Assembly (NCBI RefSeq): GCF_004345425.1
Contig: NZ_SLVP01000010.1
Location: forward strand, 124,001-188,000
Reading direction: 5' to 3'
Source: Paenibacillus sp. BK033
Lineage (GTDB): Bacteria > Bacillota > Bacilli > Paenibacillales > Paenibacillaceae
DNA: 64,000 bases
In this document: piece after piece, positions 39,645-47,350 of the stretch
Layout: each line of letters begins with the position of its first letter
How positions within the stretch are numbered: the first letter of the stretch is position 1
Notes under the pieces: model-generated
What the model saw: only the letters and a program-made list of their open reading frames with translations
Told to the model about the DNA's origin: nothing
Database searches by the model: none
Position numbers and translations under genes: made by a program

Positions 39645-40775
39645 ATGAAACAGATCATTAAATTAGGCGCCGCGTTGTCGCTCGCCGCCGCAATTGCTGC
39701 GTGTTCCTCTGTCCAGAGCGGTAATCAAGCCAGTAACGGCAATAACTCGAATAAACATGGGGAATTAACGGTTGTAAAAAGCCCAGAGAAAAAACCAAAC
39801 CAGGACGTCATGGTGCAGCGGATACATCGCTTTGAGGGGGCAAGCATGGATAAATGGCTGTCCGATGATCGGGTGCAGCTCATGTACACCAAGCTTGTCA
39901 AGCAGGCTACAGCGACGGAAGAGGCCAAGTACGAGTACAATACCGCAGAAGTGGATTTAAGCAACAACGAGCAGAAATCGGCTGAGGAACCGGTGAAGAA
40001 CGTTCAAACGGTCGAGAAGGAACAGCGGTCTCCGGATGGCAAGTATGCATTCGTCCAGCAGTGGAAGGATAAATATACGGCACGCAATTTTATCAAGGAA
40101 GTCAGCACCGGGACGATGACCGAAATCAAGGGCAGCAACTACTTGGAAAGCGGCGGCTGGCTGAACGATACGACGTATGTTCTAGCCGCAGGCTCGATGA
40201 GCGGGCTTGGCGATATCCGCCAAATCAAGGTAGACGGGACCGTGTCCCTGCTGAAGCTGGATGACCCTGCTCTCGGAGATCAACCGTTTGCGAATTTCGG
40301 AGTAGGCCATGGGCGTATCTATTACACGGATAATAACCAGACCGTAAAGCAGTTTGCGCCCGATGCTCCGAAGCCGACCGAGCTGGTCAAACACGCGATG
40401 ACGTTCCAGGTATCGCCGGATGGCAAGCATCTCGCGGTCGAAATCCAGAAGCAAGCCGGCGAGGCAGGCAGCGAGCTTCGTATTTTCGACTCGAACGGAA
40501 GCGCGGAAGGGCTCTCCATTGCCAAGGGCGATCTGATTCCGTATATCGCTTGGGCGCCGGATTCCTCCAAGCTGGCAGCTGCGCTGTATACCGAGAATCA
40601 GAGCGGGATGAACGGGGTGTATATTTTCGACTCGGCCACCGGCAAGGTTTCGCCGATTGGTCCAAGTTATTTTCCGCAATATCCGTTAAGCTGGAATCCT
40701 TCGGGTACGCGGCTTGGCGTAACGGTCGCCGATAAGGACAGCATGCCCGTTACGCATATTATCGATTTTCAATGA
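39645..40775 (+). CDS. Lipoprotein with beta-propeller-like (TolB/PD40) repeats
   Basis: The 376-aa protein has a lipoprotein signal peptide with a lipobox ending at Cys20 (AAAIAAC), then a low-complexity Asn/Ser linker. The body contains WD40/PD40-like blades: SPDGKYAFVQQWKD, ESGGWLNDTTYVLAAGS, VSPDGKHLAVEIQK, YIAWAPDSSKLAAALY, and PLSWNPSGTRLGVTV. Such propellers are usually protein-interaction platforms outside the membrane. It is the first gene after the two-component operon and has promoter module A, so control by that system is plausible. Function not known. Confidence 0.8.
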   Translation: MKQIIKLGAALSLAAAIAACSSVQSGNQASNGNNSNKHGELTVVKSPEKKPNQDVMVQRIHRFEGASMDKWLSDDRVQLMYTKLVKQATATEEAKYEYNTAEVDLSNNEQKSAEEPVKNVQTVEKEQRSPDGKYAFVQQWKDKYTARNFIKEVSTGTMTEIKGSNYLESGGWLNDTTYVLAAGSMSGLGDIRQIKVDGTVSLLKLDDPALGDQPFANFGVGHGRIYYTDNNQTVKQFAPDAPKPTELVKHAMTFQVSPDGKHLAVEIQKQAGEAGSELRIFDSNGSAEGLSIAKGDLIPYIAWAPDSSKLAAALYTENQSGMNGVYIFDSATGKVSPIGPSYFPQYPLSWNPSGTRLGVTVADKDSMPVTHIIDFQ

Positions 40776-40796
40776 AAATATCCTCATGAGCAAGGT

Positions 40797-40826
40797 AATC
40801 CGGATCACGCGATCCGGATTTTTTTG
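40797..40826 (+). terminator. Terminator of the lipoprotein gene
   Basis: AATCCGGAT, loop CACGCG, ATCCGGATT, then a T-run. Confidence 0.9.
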
Positions 40827-40847
40827 TGCCCATTTGGTTGGGTGAAT

Positions 40848-40901
40848 GTTACAGCTTCGATACAAGCTCGAAATTTTTTCGATATATCTGCTTACTATAC
40901 T
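40848..40901 (+). promoter_or_regulatory. Promoter module B
   Basis: GTTACA (40848-40853), GATACA (40859-40864), TATACT (40896-40901); same 11- and 37-base spacings as module A. It is followed not by a full gene but by a start-stop stub. Confidence 0.7.
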
Positions 40902-40940
40902 AAGTTCATCGGCAAGAAACAACAACGAAGGAGAGAGCGG

Positions 40941-40949
40941 ATGAAATAA
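40941..40949 (+). other. Start-stop stub ATG AAA TAA behind a good ribosome binding site
   Basis: AAGGAGAGAGCGG precedes ATG AAA TAA directly. Together with module B it looks like the promoter, leader and first codons of a lost or never-completed gene copy. It may also be a translated minimal ORF. Confidence 0.45.
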
Positions 40950-40978
40950 AGATCATTCATATACATCAAGCAGAAATG

Positions 40979-41032
40979 TTTACAGGTTCGTTACAAGCCC
41001 GAAATTATTTGGAGATAACGTCACTCTATACT
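40979..41032 (+). promoter_or_regulatory. Promoter module C
   Basis: TTTACA (40979-40984), GTTACA (40990-40995), TATACT (41027-41032). It drives the first stalk protein gene after a leader of about 115 nt containing GTAAGGAGCTTCAAA. Confidence 0.7.
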
Positions 41033-41153
41033 GAAGTCAGTAAGGAGCTTCAAATAAAGTCAAACAGGTTATAAAAAGACAAAGACAGAGAGTAAAAAGG
41101 TTAGAAGTTCGGAAATAAAAAAAATAAACTAGACTCTAAAGGAGATCATTGAA

Positions 41154-42635
41154 ATGAACAAAAACGTGAAAAGAACAGTCGCAACAATGATGATCGCTGG
41201 CATGACCGTATCCGGAGCAGCTGGAGTGTACGCCGGTACAAACATGGAAAAAATAAGCGCGTTCCTGAACCACGGCATCGGGTTTAAAATCAACGGCAGC
41301 ACGTACATTCCGAAAGACGAGAACGGCAAAACGCTTGCGCCAATCACTTACCACGACACCACTTACCTTCCGGTTCGCGCGCTTTCGAACGCACTGAACA
41401 CGCCAATCCAGTACGACAGCAAAACCAATACGATCTACATTGGTACAAGCACGACGGATCAATGGGTATTGACCAACTACTCCGCAGCGCAGCTGGACGA
41501 GATCAAAAAAGCATTTGCCGGCTTTGAAGGGTTCGGAACGGCTTACGCTCCGCAAATCATGATTAAAGGCGACGCTCTGCAAAAGGTAGCGGCAACGGCT
41601 GACGGCGTAAACCTTCTCTTCAAGAACATGACGGTAAACGTATCGCCGCGCGATTACTCTTTCGAATACGACGGCACAAACGTAACGCTGTCCAATGGCG
41701 CTAAAGCAAAATGGTACAACGTAAACGGCACAGACATGCTGACCGTGAAAGTGGATGATCGCTATGTGACCGTTAGCTCGCCTAACAAAGCCTTGAGCAA
41801 AGCGCAAGCGGAAAAAGTAGCGGTTACCGTTGCCAGCGTTGGCGTCGTGCAATCCGATATGGCCGCTGCAACGTACACTGCCGCTCAGCTGGATGAAATG
41901 AAAAAGGCATTTGCCGGCTTTGACGGCTTCGAAGCAGCCTACGCGCCGCAATTGACGGTTAAAGGCGATGCCCTGCAAAAAACAGCAGCTACTGCGGACG
42001 GCGTAAACCTGCTCTTCAAAAACATGACGGTAAACGTATCGCCGCGCGATTACTCCTTCGAATACGACGGCACGAATGTAACGCTGTCAAACGGAGCAAA
42101 AGCAAAATGGTACAACGTAAACGGTACGGATATGCTCACTGTAAAGGTAGATGACCGCTATGTAACGGTTAGCTCGCCAAGCAAAACGTTGACCAAAGCG
42201 CAAGCGGAGAAAGTAGCCGTTAGCGTAGCTAAAGTAGGCGCTGCGCAATCCGACCTGGCAACCGTAACGTACACGGATGCCCAAACGAAAGCGATTAAAG
42301 ACGAATTTGCGAAATTCGACGGCTTCACGGCGGCTTATGCCCCAACAAAAATGGCTAAAGACGACGCGTTCCAAAACGTAGCGAGCGGTGATTCCGTCAT
42401 CTTCTGGTTCAAACACATGAACGTTCAAATCTCGCCGCGCGACTATTCGTACGGTTATGACAGCACGGCAGTAACGTTGGCAAACGGCGTAAAAGCGAAA
42501 TGGTTTGCACCAAGCGGCACCGCTATGCTGAGCTTCCAAATCGACGACCGTTACGTGACAATCAGCTCGGCGGATAACAGCCTGACGAAGGCTCAAATCG
42601 AGCAAATCGCAACAGGCGTAGCGAAATTGAAATAA
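41154..42635 (+). CDS. Secreted stalk-domain protein with three internal repeats, paralogue 1
   Basis: The 493-aa protein has a signal peptide (about 1-27, ending VYAGTN). Residues about 35-100 form a copper_amine_oxidase_N domain (ISAFLNHGIGFKINGSTYIP, TTYLPVRALSNALNTPIQYD). Three repeats of about 125 aa follow, starting near residues 108, 237 and 372. Each opens with YxxAQxxxIKxxFAxFxGF, carries a central VxxSPRDYSxxYD motif and ends in DDRYVTxSS with a KAQxExxA helix. Repeats 1 and 2 are nearly identical at DNA level over their centres. Function unknown; presumably a secreted or wall-associated structural protein. It shares promoter architecture and 5' sequence with paralogue 2. Confidence 0.85.
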   Translation: MNKNVKRTVATMMIAGMTVSGAAGVYAGTNMEKISAFLNHGIGFKINGSTYIPKDENGKTLAPITYHDTTYLPVRALSNALNTPIQYDSKTNTIYIGTSTTDQWVLTNYSAAQLDEIKKAFAGFEGFGTAYAPQIMIKGDALQKVAATADGVNLLFKNMTVNVSPRDYSFEYDGTNVTLSNGAKAKWYNVNGTDMLTVKVDDRYVTVSSPNKALSKAQAEKVAVTVASVGVVQSDMAAATYTAAQLDEMKKAFAGFDGFEAAYAPQLTVKGDALQKTAATADGVNLLFKNMTVNVSPRDYSFEYDGTNVTLSNGAKAKWYNVNGTDMLTVKVDDRYVTVSSPSKTLTKAQAEKVAVSVAKVGAAQSDLATVTYTDAQTKAIKDEFAKFDGFTAAYAPTKMAKDDAFQNVASGDSVIFWFKHMNVQISPRDYSYGYDSTAVTLANGVKAKWFAPSGTAMLSFQIDDRYVTISSADNSLTKAQIEQIATGVAKLK

Positions 42636-42649
42636 GCATTCTCGGCACT

Positions 42650-42688
42650 CCCCGCGCGGCTTTCCAGCTGTGCGGGGAGTTTTTTTGT
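42650..42688 (+). terminator. Terminator of stalk paralogue 1
   Basis: ACTCCCCGC pairs with GCGGGGAGT, followed by T7. Confidence 0.9.
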
Positions 42689-42721
42689 CCTCGAAATATC
42701 CATACAGCCCGGACAAAAAGG

Positions 42722-42775
42722 TTTACAGCTTCGTTACAGGCTCGAAATGGTTTCGAGATAACGCGAATCTATACT
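42722..42775 (+). promoter_or_regulatory. Promoter module D
   Basis: TTTACA (42722-42727), GTTACA (42733-42738), TATACT (42770-42775). Between them CTCGAAATGGTTTCGAG is a near-palindrome. Confidence 0.7.
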
Positions 42776-42833
42776 TAAGTCTGTAAGGAGCTTCAAACAA
42801 AAAACAAATTCAACTCTAAAGGAGATTATAAAA

Positions 42834-44315
42834 ATGAACAAAAACGTAAAAAGAACAGTCGCAACGATGATGATCGCAGGCATGACCGTATCGGGAGCAG
42901 CCGGGGCGTTTGCCGGAGCAAACATGGAGAAAATCAGCGCGTTCCTGAACCACGGCATCGGCTTTAAAATCAACGGCAGCACGTATATTCCAAAGGATGA
43001 GAACGGCAATAAGCTTTCGCCAATCACGTATCATGACACGACTTACCTTCCGGTGCGCGCGCTTTCGAACGCATTAAACACGCCAATCCAATACGACAGC
43101 AAAACCAACACGATCTATATCGGCACAAGCACGACGGATCAATGGGTACTGACCAACTACTCGGCTGCCCAGCTAGATCAGATCGTAAAAGCATTTGCCG
43201 GCTTTGCGGGCTTCGAGCAGGCTTACGCTCCTCAAATGATGATTAAAGGCGATGCTTTTCAAAAGGCAGCAGCGACAAGCGACGGCGTCAACCTGCTCTT
43301 CGGCAATATGACCGTAAACGTGTCGCCGCGCGATTATTCGCATGACTATGACGGCACAAACGTAACGCTGTCAAACGGCGCAACAGCAAAATGGTATAAG
43401 GTAAACGGCAAAGACATGCTGACGGTAAAAGCAGACGACCGTTACGTAACGGTCAGCTCGCCAAACGGGAAGCTAAACAAATCCCAGGTAGAAAAAGCAG
43501 CAGCCAGCGTAGCGAAGGTAGGCGTTGCTCAAACCGATCTGGTAAAAGTATTGTACACAGCCGCGCAGCTTGAGGAGCTCAAGAAAGCCTTTGCCGGCTT
43601 TGACGGCTTCGAAGAGGCGTATGCTCCGCAAATGATGGTTAAAGGCGACGTTCTGAAGAAAACCGCAGCTTCAGCGGACGGCGTAAACATCCTTTTCGAG
43701 AACATGACCGTAAACGTCTCGCCGCGCGATTACTCCCACGATTATGACGGTACATCAGTCACTTTATCGAACGGCGCGAAAGCGAAATGGTACAAAGCCG
43801 GCGACACTCTTATGCTGACGTTAAAAGTGGATGATCGTTATGTTACCTTGAGCTCGCCAAATGCCAATCTGACGCAAGCACGTTTGGAAAAGGTAGCCGT
43901 GACGGTAGCGAAAGTGGGCACCGCGCAATCCGATCTGGCAAAAGTGACGTATACGACAGCTCAAACAAACGCGATTAAAGACGAGTTCGCGAAGTTCGAC
44001 GGCTTTGAAACGGCGTATGCTCCAACCTTGATGACGGAAAACGACGCCTTCCAAAAAGTAGCGGGCGGAGATTCCGTTAACTTCTTGTTCAAGCACATGA
44101 GCGTTCAAATTTCGCCGCGCGATTACTCGGTTGGTTACGACAGCACAGCCGCAACGCTGCCAAACGGCGTAAAAGCGAAATGGTTTACGCCAAGCGGTAC
44201 CGCTATGCTGAGCTTCCAGATTGACGACCGTTATGTCACAATCAGCTCCGCGGACAAAAGCCTGACGAAAGCTCAAATCGAGCAAGTGGCAACTGGCATA
44301 GCAAGATTGAAATAA
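42834..44315 (+). CDS. Secreted stalk-domain protein with three internal repeats, paralogue 2
   Basis: Same length (493 aa) and domain plan as paralogue 1: signal peptide ending AFAGAN, copper_amine_oxidase_N domain, and three YxxAQ...SPRDYS...DDRYVT repeats. The first 100 codons are almost identical in sequence to paralogue 1; the repeat region has diverged more (QMMIKGDAFQKAAATSDG, SHDYDG instead of SFEYDG). It is a clear tandem duplication with its own promoter module and terminator. Confidence 0.85.
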   Translation: MNKNVKRTVATMMIAGMTVSGAAGAFAGANMEKISAFLNHGIGFKINGSTYIPKDENGNKLSPITYHDTTYLPVRALSNALNTPIQYDSKTNTIYIGTSTTDQWVLTNYSAAQLDQIVKAFAGFAGFEQAYAPQMMIKGDAFQKAAATSDGVNLLFGNMTVNVSPRDYSHDYDGTNVTLSNGATAKWYKVNGKDMLTVKADDRYVTVSSPNGKLNKSQVEKAAASVAKVGVAQTDLVKVLYTAAQLEELKKAFAGFDGFEEAYAPQMMVKGDVLKKTAASADGVNILFENMTVNVSPRDYSHDYDGTSVTLSNGAKAKWYKAGDTLMLTLKVDDRYVTLSSPNANLTQARLEKVAVTVAKVGTAQSDLAKVTYTTAQTNAIKDEFAKFDGFETAYAPTLMTENDAFQKVAGGDSVNFLFKHMSVQISPRDYSVGYDSTAATLPNGVKAKWFTPSGTAMLSFQIDDRYVTISSADKSLTKAQIEQVATGIARLK

Positions 44316-44329
44316 GCTCTTCTACAGCA

Positions 44330-44368
44330 TTCCCCGCACGGCTTTCGTCGCTGCGCGGGGGATTTTTT
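44330..44368 (+). terminator. Terminator of stalk paralogue 2
   Basis: TTCCCCGCACGGC and GCTGCGCGGGGGA arms, followed by TTTTTT. Similar to the terminator of paralogue 1, as expected for a duplicated unit. Confidence 0.85.
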
Positions 44369-44394
44369 ATGTTATAGATCCTGCTCCTGGAATG

Positions 44395-44448
44395 TTTGCA
44401 GGTTCGTTACAATCCGGAAACGCTTTGGAGATAACGGCTTTATATACT
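44395..44448 (+). promoter_or_regulatory. Promoter module E
   Basis: TTTGCA (44395-44400), GTTACA (44406-44411), TATACT (44443-44448), with the same spacings as the other modules. It precedes the polysaccharide deacetylase gene. Confidence 0.65.
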
Positions 44449-44491
44449 GAGGCAGTAAAGAACCGAATCGCGTTTCAAGGAGGAATACGTA

Positions 44492-45349
44492 GTGAAATGG
44501 AAAGGGATTGCCGCACTGCTTGCTATCGCGATCGTAATCGCTTGGCCGGTGCCCGTCAACCAGCTTGACGCTGCTTCCAACAGCGCCGCACATTATAAGA
44601 ATAAAGTTATTGTCCTCATGTACCACCATCTTGATGCAACGGAAAGCGGGGCAACGATATCCCCGAGCCGATTCGGCACGCAAATGAAGATCCTGAAGGA
44701 TAACGGCTACCATGTCATCAGCATAGAGCAATTCGCGGACTTCATGCGCGGCAAAGGAAAGGTGCCGGATAATGCCGTTGTGATTACGTTTGACGACGGT
44801 TACGAGAGCTTTGACCAATACGCGGTTCCGATTTTGAAAAAATATAAGTTTACCGCCGCCCACTTCATCATTGGAGCAAGCAGCGACAAGCAGAACGTTC
44901 ATACCAAGCATATGACCTGGGATACGATGCGGAAGCTTAAGGCGGAAGGCTTCAGCTTCTACAGCCATACGTATAACCAGCATGATTACGCCCCGCTTGA
45001 TAAAAAAGGCCGTAAGACGGGGCCAAAGCTGAGCAATCCGATCTATCTGCCCGGCAAGGGCCGCGTGGAGACGAAGGCGGAATATAAAGCCCGCATTGAA
45101 GCCGATGCACGGCTGGAGGAAAAACGGCTGAAGGAAGAGCTCGGCAACACGTACCAGATTATCGCTTTCCCGTATGGCGTGTTTAACCGGACGGCCAAGC
45201 AGATTGAGAAAAACGCCGGCGTATCTTTATTTTTCACCACGCACCCCGGCATTAACAAGCCGGGATCCGATGAAGCATTCCGCCTTAATGCCGGAACGCC
45301 AACGCTTACGGGCAGCAAGTTTCTCCGGATGCTGAAGAGATACGGCTAA
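44492..45349 (+). CDS. Secreted polysaccharide deacetylase (PgaB/IcaB-like)
   Basis: The 285-aa protein has an N-terminal signal/anchor (about 3-22) and a NodB-homology domain: VLMYHHLD, the metal motif TFDDGYESF (motif 1), and SFYSHTYNQHDY (motif 2) supplying the His ligands, then IIAFPYGVFN (motif 3). The early VLMYHH motif is typical of the PgaB/IcaB group acting on poly-N-acetylglucosamine. It probably removes acetyl groups from an extracellular or wall glycan. Start is GTG 44492 behind AAGGAGG. It shares the promoter module with the stalk proteins. Confidence 0.88.
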   Translation: MKWKGIAALLAIAIVIAWPVPVNQLDAASNSAAHYKNKVIVLMYHHLDATESGATISPSRFGTQMKILKDNGYHVISIEQFADFMRGKGKVPDNAVVITFDDGYESFDQYAVPILKKYKFTAAHFIIGASSDKQNVHTKHMTWDTMRKLKAEGFSFYSHTYNQHDYAPLDKKGRKTGPKLSNPIYLPGKGRVETKAEYKARIEADARLEEKRLKEELGNTYQIIAFPYGVFNRTAKQIEKNAGVSLFFTTHPGINKPGSDEAFRLNAGTPTLTGSKFLRMLKRYG

Positions 45350-45356
45350 GAACAAT

Positions 45357-45385
45357 TTGTCCCTTGGGCCAAGCAGGACTATAAT
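45357..45385 (+). promoter_or_regulatory. Sigma-A promoter of the FAH-family gene
   Basis: TTGTCC (45357-45362), a 17-base spacer and TATAAT (45380-45385). Confidence 0.6.
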
Positions 45386-45432
45386 GAAGGAGGTATTTAT
45401 AGCCGATCATTGGAAACGGGGAGGGCTTATTC

Positions 45433-46299
45433 GTGAAATTAGTCAGTTTCAAGGAAGAGGCAGCAGCTTCCGCTTACCGTTTGGGCGTACGGACGGATAA
45501 AGGCATCATTGATGCCGGTCATGTAACCTTAAACGGTTTATTGCAAGGCGGAGAGGCTGAACTTCGCGAGCTTCAGCAATTCGTTGAAGAGGCGAAGGAG
45601 CGGCATGTCCGGTATCTGGACGAGTCGGAGGTTGTTCTTGGGCCATGCGTGCCGGAGCCGGGGAAAATCATCTGTATCGGTCTTAATTACAGGAAGCATG
45701 CGGAGGAGACGAATATGCCGCTGCCCGAATACCCTATTCTGTTCAGCAAGTTTAACAACGCGCTTGCCGCGCATGGCGAGGATGTCCCTTTGCCCCAGTC
45801 GACGCAAAAGGTTGATTATGAAGCAGAGCTGGCCGTTGTAATCGGACGCGAGGCGAAAAATGTATCGGTGGACGAGGCGCTCGATTACGTATTCGGCTAC
45901 AGTGCGTCAAACGATCTGTCCGCCCGGGATCTGCAGACCCGGACAAGCCAGTGGCTGGCGGGCAAATCCTGCGATAAATTCGCCCCTCTTGGTCCATACC
46001 TCGTATCGAAGGACGAAGTAGGAGATCCCAATGCTTTGCGGATCAGCTGCACGGTGAACGGAGAGGTCCGTCAGGACTCGAATACGTCCGATATGATTTT
46101 TAACTGCAAGGAAATTGTCAGCTATATCTCGCAATGCATGACGCTGTCGCCCGGAGACATTATTCTAACCGGCACGCCGGAGGGCGTCGTGATGGGCTAT
46201 CCGCCGGAGAAGCAGGTGTATCTCCAAGACGGAGATGTCGTCACGATCGAGATCGAGAAGCTTGGGGCGCTTACGAACCGGATGGTTGCGGAAGCCTAA
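45433..46299 (+). CDS. Fumarylacetoacetate hydrolase-family protein
   Basis: The 288-aa enzyme has the FAH fold signatures ICIGLNYRKHAEETNM, YPILFSKFNNALAAHGEDV, the metal-binding DYEAELAVVIGR (Glu ligands), SNDLSARDLQ with Asp, and LTGTPEGVVMGYPP. Family members hydrolyse C-C bonds or decarboxylate/tautomerise oxaloacetate-like compounds; the substrate is not determined here. Start is GTG 45433 behind GGGGAGGG. Confidence 0.88.
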   Translation: MKLVSFKEEAAASAYRLGVRTDKGIIDAGHVTLNGLLQGGEAELRELQQFVEEAKERHVRYLDESEVVLGPCVPEPGKIICIGLNYRKHAEETNMPLPEYPILFSKFNNALAAHGEDVPLPQSTQKVDYEAELAVVIGREAKNVSVDEALDYVFGYSASNDLSARDLQTRTSQWLAGKSCDKFAPLGPYLVSKDEVGDPNALRISCTVNGEVRQDSNTSDMIFNCKEIVSYISQCMTLSPGDIILTGTPEGVVMGYPPEKQVYLQDGDVVTIEIEKLGALTNRMVAEA

Positions 46300-46320
46300 T
46301 ATGCCGCGGTTAAAACAAGA

Positions 46321-46358
46321 AAGCCGTCTTGGCCTGAAGTTCAGGTTAAGACGGCTTT
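46321..46358. terminator. Convergent terminator of FAH gene and XRE regulator
   Basis: AAGCCGTCTT pairs with AAGACGGCTT around the loop; the element overlaps the 3' end of the regulator gene. Confidence 0.8.
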
Positions 46359-47203
46359 CCGCGCATCAGCTTGCTTAATTTCTCCTCCGTATCGCTGTCC
46401 GGCGCGGGGGTGTAAATGCTGCAGCGAAGATCCGATCCGCCTTGCAGCTGCAAGGACGTCAAATGGAAGAGCATTTTCCCCGCTTTGGCATGCCGAAATT
46501 CCAGTACAACCTCAGGCGCCGTCCGTACCTCGCTATGCTCCCACAGCTCCTGAAAGTCCGGATGCAGCTCCGTCATCTCCTTCAGAAACCGATCATACCA
46601 GTTATCCTCTACATATTGCCCGTAATAAGCCCGGAAGATCGACAAAAACCCGCTTGCGAACTGCTTCCAGTTAACGGCTAAGCGGCGAAGCTCTTTTCTC
46701 GTGAATATGAGGCGAATCATATTCCGCTCCTGCTCGGGGATCTGGGCGAAGTCTACAAAGACATGGGCGGCAGCTTCGTTCCAGCCGACAATCTGACAGC
46801 GGCGGTCCGAAATAATGGATGGACATTGCCGGAGCTCTTGCAGGATTTTGCGCAGAGGAGGACTAACAGCATCCGATGAGTACGCGGGCATTTCGGCCGC
46901 CAAGGACGGGCCAGCACCGGGTTCAATCGCCAGACCGTACAAATAATTGCGTTCGTCATGGGTTAAACGCAAGGCGGATGCTATAGCATCCAGTACATTC
47001 GGCGAAGCTTGAATGTCCCGGCCTTGCTCCAGCCAGGTATACCAGGTGGTGCTGACGCCGGCAAGCGCCGCAACCTCTTCACGTCTTAAGCCGGGCGTCC
47101 TTCTCCGGCTGCCGGGAGGAAAACCAACCTCCTCGGGAGTAAGCTTGGCCCGTTGCGTTTTTAGAAAGCTGGAAAGCGCAGTGAGCCGCGTTTTGTTATT
47201 CAT
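46346..47203 (-). CDS. XRE/MmyB-type helix-turn-helix regulator
   Basis: The 285-aa protein has an N-terminal HTH (FLKTQRAKLTPEEVGFPPGSRRRTPGLRREEVAALAGVSTTWYTWLEQGRD) and a C-terminal MmyB-like ligand domain (CPSIISDRRCQIVGWNEAAAHVFVDFAQIPEQERNMIRLIF; EVRTAPEVVLEFRHAKAG). MmyB regulators bind fatty-acid-like ligands. The first visible neighbour in the opposite direction is fabF, 148 bases away, so a lipid link is tempting but not shown. Start ATG 47203 follows AGGAGG. Confidence 0.88.
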   Translation of the reverse strand: MNNKTRLTALSSFLKTQRAKLTPEEVGFPPGSRRRTPGLRREEVAALAGVSTTWYTWLEQGRDIQASPNVLDAIASALRLTHDERNYLYGLAIEPGAGPSLAAEMPAYSSDAVSPPLRKILQELRQCPSIISDRRCQIVGWNEAAAHVFVDFAQIPEQERNMIRLIFTRKELRRLAVNWKQFASGFLSIFRAYYGQYVEDNWYDRFLKEMTELHPDFQELWEHSEVRTAPEVVLEFRHAKAGKMLFHLTSLQLQGGSDLRCSIYTPAPDSDTEEKLSKLMRGKPS

Positions 47204-47350
47204 ATTAAGCCGTACCTCCTTAGGGGTGATCCTGTTACTCATTATACTAGGATAAACGACAACTTGTAATAGGATACTTCATGTGGCAACATGATTTAAT
47301 ATCAGGTACTAATTTTAAGGTGTACACATACATTTGAGGAGTTGATCTTA

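Noticed and set aside
41136..41978. Minus-strand frames opposite the stalk genes
   Set aside because: They repeat with the sense-strand repeats and lack any ribosome binding site.
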